Shown: one piece after another, positions 58,055-64,000 of the stretch
Layout: every line of letters begins with the position of its first letter
Position numbering within the stretch: position 1 is the first letter of the stretch
Source of the DNA: Smallanthus sonchifolius
Taxonomy: Eukaryota > Streptophyta > Magnoliopsida > Asterales > Asteraceae
Assembly (NCBI GenBank): GCA_023525975.1
Contig: CM042032.1
Span: forward strand, 68,966,260 to 69,030,259
Direction: 5' to 3'
DNA length: 64,000 nt
Program-made: the position numbers and the translations under genes
The notes under the pieces: generated by a model
What the model saw: only the letters and a program-made list of their open reading frames with translations
Told to the model about the DNA's origin: nothing
Database searches by the model: none

Positions 58055-59731
58055 TCAGCTACGCTGGTGAGTTCTAGCTTTACATAAAACCTTAGCATAA
58101 TCATTTTTGCCAAAAACATAACATACATTTATTTAACAAAGCGTACGTAACATACAATAACTTAACATCATCAAAACATCGTAACATAGCATCATAACAT
58201 AAGTCAACATGAACCGAATCTGCGCCTTCTCATAACCATCAATTCCATACATCGCATACCTGCGGATGAACTTAAGGCTCGTTACCTCTAAGTCATCCGT
58301 CACCTAGGTATCCTAAGGATCATTACTTCTAGGTGGACCAAACATATGTCTCCTAAGGATCGTTACCTCTAGGTAGACAGAACATAACTTAGGCACTATT
58401 TCCCTGCAAGGAATAGTAGCTTCCATCGGGATCCCGGTAATCCCATGGGTTACCGTCGTCATCCCATCATCAACCAGTTGTACAACCGTTAGCCAGCCAC
58501 AAAGGCCTCCCGTAAGGGTAAGGCCAATACATACATACATACCCTAGCTCCCGTAGGAACTCGTGGTAGATTCGTTCATTTGTGACTTTCATAAAACCTT
58601 TATCTCATCTTAGTTAAAGCATTCATACGTTTTATTAAACAAAACATCTTTTTATTCGTAAACCTTTCGTAAACTTCATTCGGCAAAACATTTCATAAAC
58701 ATCATCCTTCGTAAACATCATTTTATAAATGTCATTTCGTGAACATCGTTTCGTAAAACATCATTTCGTAAAACATCATTTCGTATGTATGCACACGAGC
58801 CCAAAAAATTTAATTAAAACATTTAAGGAAGGGCTTCTAGAACTCACCTAAGATAAACATGGTCAAAGGTCTCTAAAAGATCTTCTAACCTGTACGTACA
58901 CAACCTAACCTTAGCTTCACATACAATTCGTTACATTTCATCTCTTTATACCGAGAACCTAGGGGTACATGGTTCCTTCCCGTAAACTTTGGGAGTTCAC
59001 GGTTCGTTCCCGTGATCTTGGGGTTCATGGTTCAAGGGGAATTCTCGGGGTGTACACGGGAACTAAGCTCGAGGATCCTCAGCCGTGAACTTCACCCCAA
59101 ACCGTGAACTTCACCCCAAACCGTGAACTTCACATAACCGTGAACTTCACCTAAACCGCAAACTACACCCAAACCGCAAACATCACCTAACCGCAATCTT
59201 CACCCAAACCGCAAACTTCACCTAAACCGCAAACTTTACCCAAACTTCAAACTTCACCCCTAATCACTGGTTTTGCATGGACTCAGATCTGGATCGACGG
59301 ATTCGTCAAGTTTGGAACTTTTTACATTCAAAAGGTGTATTTTCCCCCATGATTCCTGATCTATAATCCTTTTCTCATTTGGTTTATAAAAACTCATACT
59401 TTTTTACGAAAATACCCAAAAAAGAATAAAAGCTCAGATTTGGTTCGGGTCGTTATATGTTTCGAGATTCTGAATCAGAGAATCTACTCACGAGCAGTAG
59501 AGGAACAAGATGCTAGATCCTCGGGTCAATCCGTCAACTTTCTCTCTCTACGGTTTCTCTCTCTAAAACTTGCAAACGAGAGAAATGTTGGCGTGTTGGG
59601 CTATTTGAAGGGGAAACACCCTCCAAGTTCGTTGGCCCAGTCTCAGCCCGGCCCATCGGGCTTTGTTCGTTCCGTTCCTCGCGTAGTATGAAACTCGTTT
59701 ATTCTTTCCGTGTTGTTTTTGGGATGTTACA
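58055..59731 (-). repeat. Remaining LTR of the host Gypsy element, with minisatellites
   Basis: Continuation of the LTR cut at 46195. It contains three diverged copies of a TAAGGATCRTTACYTCTAGG-like unit (58270-58380). An array of AAACATCATTTCGT-like units lies at about 58680-58795. An array of about 18-bp units (AACCGTGAACTTCACCCC, later AACCGCAAACTTCACC) lies at 59083-59260. Ends ATGTTACA at 59731. The 59440-59691 frame is LTR sequence. Confidence 0.75.
59083..59260. repeat. Minisatellite of about 18 bp, roughly 10 copies
   Basis: Units read CCGTGAACTTCACCCCAAA at first and drift to CCGCAAACTTCACCTAAA. They lie within an LTR, upstream (element sense) of its promoter half being unclear. Copy number was estimated by eye. 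Confidence 0.8.
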
Positions 59732-59770
59732 AATCTACCCCCTTACAATAGGTTTCGTCCTCGAAACCTG

Positions 59771-61310
59771 TCATAAGTCAAACATATGAGGGTACGACTC
59801 CCTCATTTCCGTCTCCGTCTCCCAAGTGGCTTCAGATCCCTTTCTGTGTTTCCATTGTACCATAACCAATTGGATACCTTATTCCGTAACAGTTTCTCCT
59901 TTCGATCTAAGATGGCCACGAGTTCATCGATGTAGTTAAGGCTGTTGTCGACCTCGATATCAGTTACTGGTACGTGAGCCGATTCATCCGCCAAACACTT
60001 TCGCAAGTGTGATACATGGAAGGTAGGATGAATCCCACTTAATTCATCAGGCAATTCCAACCGATAAGTGACTTCACCAACCCGTGCCATTATTCTGAAT
60101 GGTCCGATAAACCGCGGACTTAACATTCCCCTCTTCCTGAATCGTATGATCCCATTCCAGGGAGATACTTTGAACATTACTCTGTCCCCAACATTAAACT
60201 CAATAGGCCTTCGTCATTTATCTACGTAGGATTTCTGACTATCTTGGGCGGCCTTCATTCGTGCCTTTAACGACTTCGAGACTTCCCAATTCCTTCTGTC
60301 CAATATCACCCCAACATATCGGGGTCCTGCACCTTCTCCCATACAACATTTCGTAAGGCGACATGCCTATTGTCGTGTGATAACTGTTGTTGTAGGAGAA
60401 CTCGGCTAACGGCAGGTGACTATCCCAACTGTCACCGAAGTCTATAATACCAGCACGGAGCATGTCCTCCAACGTTTGAATGGTCCTTTCGGACTGACCA
60501 TCCGTTTGTGGGGGGGGTATGCCATACTAATATTAAGTCTCGTGCCCATCGCTTCGTAAAATCTTTTCTAGAACCTCGATGTGAATCGTGTATCCCGGTC
60601 AGATACATTCGTCAAAGGTATCCCATGCCGTGCTACTACTTCGTTAATAAATACTTTCGCTAACCTTTCCGACTAGAATGTCTCGCGAATAGGTAGGAAA
60701 TAAGCACTCTTCGTTAAACGGTCCATAAATATCCAAATGGTCTCATGACCTTTAGCTGTGCGAGGTAGCTTGGTTATGAAGTCCATAGTAATGTGTTCCC
60801 ACTTCCATTCTGGTATATCGAGTGGTTGAATCTTCCCATACGGTTTCTGGCGTTTGGCCTTAACTTGTGAGCAAGTCAAGCACTTGCTTACATATTTCGT
60901 CACTTCGTGTTTCATCCCAGGCCACCAGTATTCCTTCTTCAGATCTTGGTATATTTTGTTGGTACCGGGATGGATAGAGTAACGATACTTATGAGCCTCA
61001 TTCAAGATTTTGGTTCTAAGCTCGCCACCCATAGGTATCCACACCCGTCCAAAACGCGTCCTAACACCAAGGGTGTTATATTCCAACCCTCCTGTTGGCT
61101 AGCCATTCTCTCCTTCTTTATGTTTTCTTCTTTAAGGGCTTCATCTTGAGCCTCTTCAATTTCTCTCATCACATCCGGTGTTACCACCAACTGGCAAGCT
61201 TTCACTGTAATAGGAGCAAGCACATCCTTTCGGTTTAGAGCGTCAGCAACCACGTTTGCCTTTCTAGGATGGTATATGATTTCACAGTCATAATCTTTCA
61301 AGAGTTCCAA
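59771..61310 (-). pseudogene. Gypsy integrase and chromodomain (broken)
   Basis: The zinc finger shows HPGTNKIYQDLKKEYWWPGM and CLTCSQVKAKRQ (about 60960-60850). The core has MDFITKLPR, FMDRLTKSAYFLP and EFSYNNSYHTT. The C-terminus shows FIGPFRIMARVGEVTY and FHVSHLRKCL, then a chromodomain-like segment (YIDELVAILDRKEKLLRN). Frame breaks occur near 59880, 60180-60240, 60520 and 60670. The expected stop in the family frame is TGA at 59771-59773, about 26 bases from the purine tract. Confidence 0.85.
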
Positions 61311-62883
61311 CTATCGTCTCTGCCTCATATTAAGCTCCCTTTGTTCGAAGAAGTACTTCAAACTTTTATGGTCGGAGTAAATAGTAAACTTCACCCCATA
61401 AAGGTAGTGCCTCCAGATTTTCAATGAGAATACGACAGCAGCAAGTTCCAAATCGTGAGTCGGATAATTGACTTCGTGAACTTTCAACTGTCGTGATGCA
61501 TATGCAATCACTCTCCCGCGTTGCATCAGCACGCACCCCAATCCCTTACCTGAAGCGTCAGAGTATACCACCCTTGGTTCGAACCCCATTCGTACTTTAT
61601 CTCATTCCGTGTCAAATTTGTTAACGGAGAAGCTATTTTCGAGAAATCCTGAATGAATCTCCGATAGTAGCCCGCCAACCTTAAGAAACTGCGGATTTCA
61701 GTTGGAGTCTTAGGAAATTCCCAATCTTTCACCGTCATTATCTTTGCTGGGTCCACCATAATGCCGTTCGGGTTAATGACGTGATCTAGGAATTGGACTT
61801 CCCTAAGCTAGAACGCACAATTGGAGAACTTAGCATACAATTTCTCCTTCTTCAAAGCTTCCAACACCTCTTTTAAGTGACATGCGTGATCACCCTCATT
61901 TTTGGAATAGATTAGGATATCGTCGATGAACATAATTACCGATCGGTCCAACATCGGCCGACAGACCCTATTCATTAAATCCATGAATGCTGCAGGGGCG
62001 TTCGTCAATCCGAAGGACATTACGCCGAACTCGAAATGTCCATAACGCGTGCGAAACGCAGTTTTCGGTATGTATTCTTCCCTCACCTTCAACTGATGGT
62101 ACTCGGATCGAAGGTCGATTTTTGAGAACCAACTTGCGCCCTGTAATTGATCGAACAGGTCATCGATCCTTGGTAAAGGGTACTTATTCTTCACCGTTCG
62201 TTTGTTCAACTCATGGTAGTCAATACACATCCTCATAGAGCCATCCTTCTTCTTTACAAACAATACCAGATCACCCCAAGGCGAAATGCTCGGTCTGATA
62301 AATCCTTTCTCAAGTAACTCGTCTAGTTGTGTCATAAGTTCTTTCATCTCCACTGGTGCTAGTCGATATGGAGCCTTAGCCACGGGCTGGGCATCTGGTA
62401 CTAAGTCGATTCGGAACTCAATCTCTCTGTCGGGAGGTATCCTAGGCAAATCCTCTAGATACACCTCCGGGTACTCGCGTACCACGAGTACATCATTTAG
62501 TTCTTTCACTTCCTTACATTTTTCAATCACGTATACCAGATAAGCCTCGCATCCGCGCCTCAGGTAATCTGTTTCCTTAATCATCGAGATGACATTGGGC
62601 ATCGGGGCGTCACGATCTCCAAAAACCTCGACTTCGCTACCATCCGGGGCTTTGAGTCAGATTATCTTTCGTTTGCATATAATATGCGCTTCATTGGAAG
62701 TTAGCCAATCCATATCCAAAACTACATCAAACCCACCCAAAACTATAACGAACAGCCTGACGGGGAATCTATGGCCTTATATTTTTATCGTGGAATTGTC
62801 AACTACATCAGTTACCCTGACAGTTCTACCCTCAGCAGTTTCTACGCTAAAGACCCTTTCTAGCTAACTTACAATGTACTTTA
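61311..62883 (-). pseudogene. Gypsy protease end, RT and RNase H (broken)
   Basis: RT 62602-61808 is open for 264 codons, with PYRLAPVEMKELMTQLDELL, VLFVKKKDGSMRMCIDY, SKIDLRSEYHQL, MSFGLTNAPAAFMDLMN and FIDDILIYSK, so the palm domain is nearly whole. A stop follows SNCAF at about 61808, then PAKIMTVKDWEFPKTPTEIR and the RNase H (VVYSDASGKGLGCVLMQRG, TIYSDHKSLKYFF). The protease end (GGFDVVLDMDWL, about 62710) is separated from RT by a stop near 62660 and is cut off at 62883 by the next LTR. Confidence 0.85.
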
Positions 62884-64000
62884 TGTCACACCCCGACCGG
62901 CGGCAGATTATCCGCCGGGGCTGACGCGGTTGTTCAAAAGCACACGATCGTCTATTAATAATGACAATATTTATTCATCGAAATTAAAGTATCCGGTACA
63001 AAGAAAAATGGAAAATGAAACGTTCAAGACATGACATAAATTAAATTAAACTAGGTCCAAGTCCTATATGATCAAGTAGATTCCTCAAACTGGTGCACGT
63101 GAAACATGTGAGTAAATGTAAACTACAAGTAGTTGGTGAGTATCATAGGTTTTGACACCAAACAAAAGTTAAGTAAAAAGGATTTGGAATTCAATATGTT
63201 CAAAACATAACTAAGGCATAAATGTGAAAACATACAAGGTTCCAAGTGTACAATCAAGTCGTAGTAAATGGAAAACTGGTAAGTACAATCCAACTGATTG
63301 TGTTTTAGAAAAAGTAGTAATATGGTACACACAAAACCCGCCAAGGTTTGTGTTAACTGGTATCGGTTTCCCGTATAAATGATCTTAAAAGGTACTGCCT
63401 TAGGCATGGGTAGCAAGTTAATGATTGTACTGTACATGAACACATGTATGGTCGCCAAGTAGTTTAAGACATAAAACACATAGTAAATAGCATGAGAACA
63501 AATGTTATTTAATTCTGGTATGTAATGTAAACATGTTCCACCCCGAGTATTTGTAAACAATAGTAAAGAGAAAGAGGGCTATGAAACTCATTTGTGTTAA
63601 AGCTAGAGTTAGTATGAATTTGTAAGATGAATAGGTCTCGTGAGGACTTCTCATAATAAACCTACATAGATAATGGTATACTAACTTTAAAGTATATATC
63701 TAAGTGGAATTGAGGAAATATTGGGACTTTAGGGTTTCAAGGGGGTTTAGGTTTGAAGATGGTCTTGTATATATATATATTTTATAGAAAGAAAGAAAGT
63801 AAGTTCGTGACTACTATAATAGTAATAAAAGTAGTTCATAATATTAATTGAGATTAATTAACGTTAATTATTTAGTAATCCAAAGATAATTAATAAATGA
63901 AATTGTGGAATGGCATAAAATAATGCATTTGGATTTAATTATAAAATGGCTTATAAATAGATTAGGAAATGGAAAGAGGTTTAATTAATAAAGTGGTTAG
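62884..64000 (-). mobile_element. Start of another Tekay-type LTR, running off the window
   Basis: Begins TGTCACACCCCGACC with a palindromic head (CCGGCGG ... CCGCCGG). The layout is like the LTRs at 8864 and 16950: ACATGTGAGTAAATG and AGTTGGTGAGTATCATAGG early, AT-rich part later. It interrupts the protease region of the neighbouring element; the other end and the target duplication lie outside. The minus-strand frame 63123-63560 is LTR sequence. Orientation is inferred from the TGTCACACC-left arrangement. Confidence 0.75.

Larger units (their letters stand above)
45915..62883 (-). mobile_element. Gypsy chromovirus, LTR split by a Tekay insertion and 5' part lost
   Basis: Its plus-view left LTR runs 45915-46195 and 58055-59731, starting TGTAAGGCCCC and ending ATGTTACA, with the 11.9-kb element at 46196-58049 inserted within. 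The polypurine tract is seen on the minus strand at 59732-59745. Pol follows on the minus strand up to the protease (62875), where another LTR begins at 62884. Gag and the 5' LTR are outside the window or lost. Confidence 0.85.

Noticed and set aside
1..64000. CRISPR arrays, operons, tRNA clusters
   Set aside because: Repeats present are microsatellites, minisatellites and transposon ends; no spaced identical repeats with unique spacers and no cas-like genes; the DNA is plant nuclear.

Overview
The window is plant nuclear DNA: AT-rich, with spliced host genes bearing plant-type introns, one host gene for a chloroplast protein, and dense nested LTR retrotransposons. Families such as the Tekay-type chromoviruses with about 3 kb LTRs starting TGTCACACCCC suggest a eudicot, probably Asteraceae. 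That placement is inference; no marker gene fixes the species. No prokaryotic feature, CRISPR array or intact tRNA gene was seen.

Only two host genes are supported. (1) 381-4258, plus strand: the last 11 exons seen of an FtsHi-type (protease-dead) plastid FtsH gene, best match FtsHi5, with several small transposons in its introns. (2) 30819-31207, minus strand: a small RIN4/NOI-domain gene with a clear TATA box and a 5'-leader intron; its 3' end looks frameshifted.

The rest is mobile DNA. 4515-4669 is a hAT MITE. 5166-5870 is a tandem Cassandra TRIM carrying 5S-rRNA-derived LTRs. 6764-22771 is a Copia element (TSD aagaa) split at its integrase by a minus-strand Tekay Gypsy element, 8864-19953 (TSD atagg). 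23142-24244 is a non-autonomous MULE (9-bp TSD). 24246-27620 holds a Helitron 3' end, a hAT MITE, a GC-rich strand-switching palindrome and a 3-unit tandem repeat. 27620-30750 is mostly unassigned. 32041-33517 and 36286-37076 hold seven-or-so hundred-bp MITEs embedded in (TA)n arrays. 33975-35775 is a Copia fragment and 37640-38218 a hAT MITE. 38413-42290 is a Copia gag fragment followed by a Gypsy element that has suffered an internal inversion. 42997-43205 is a SINE with a 16-bp TSD. 45023-45910 is an LTR plus gag start of another chromovirus.

45915-62883 is a minus-strand Gypsy element whose LTR is split by a complete 11.9-kb plus-strand Tekay element (46196-58049, TSD aaaag). Its protease region is in turn cut by a further Tekay LTR that runs off the window (62884-64000). 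All retroelement coding regions are broken by stops and frameshifts; in the element at 46-58 kb nearly every identifiable premature stop can be explained by one C-to-T or G-to-A change. No wholly new system is evident. The points most worth a second look are the inversion inside the 38-42 kb Gypsy element, the paired tRNA-like Pol III promoter modules in the 3-kb LTRs, the TA-array MITE cluster, the GC-rich palindrome and the tandem Cassandra.
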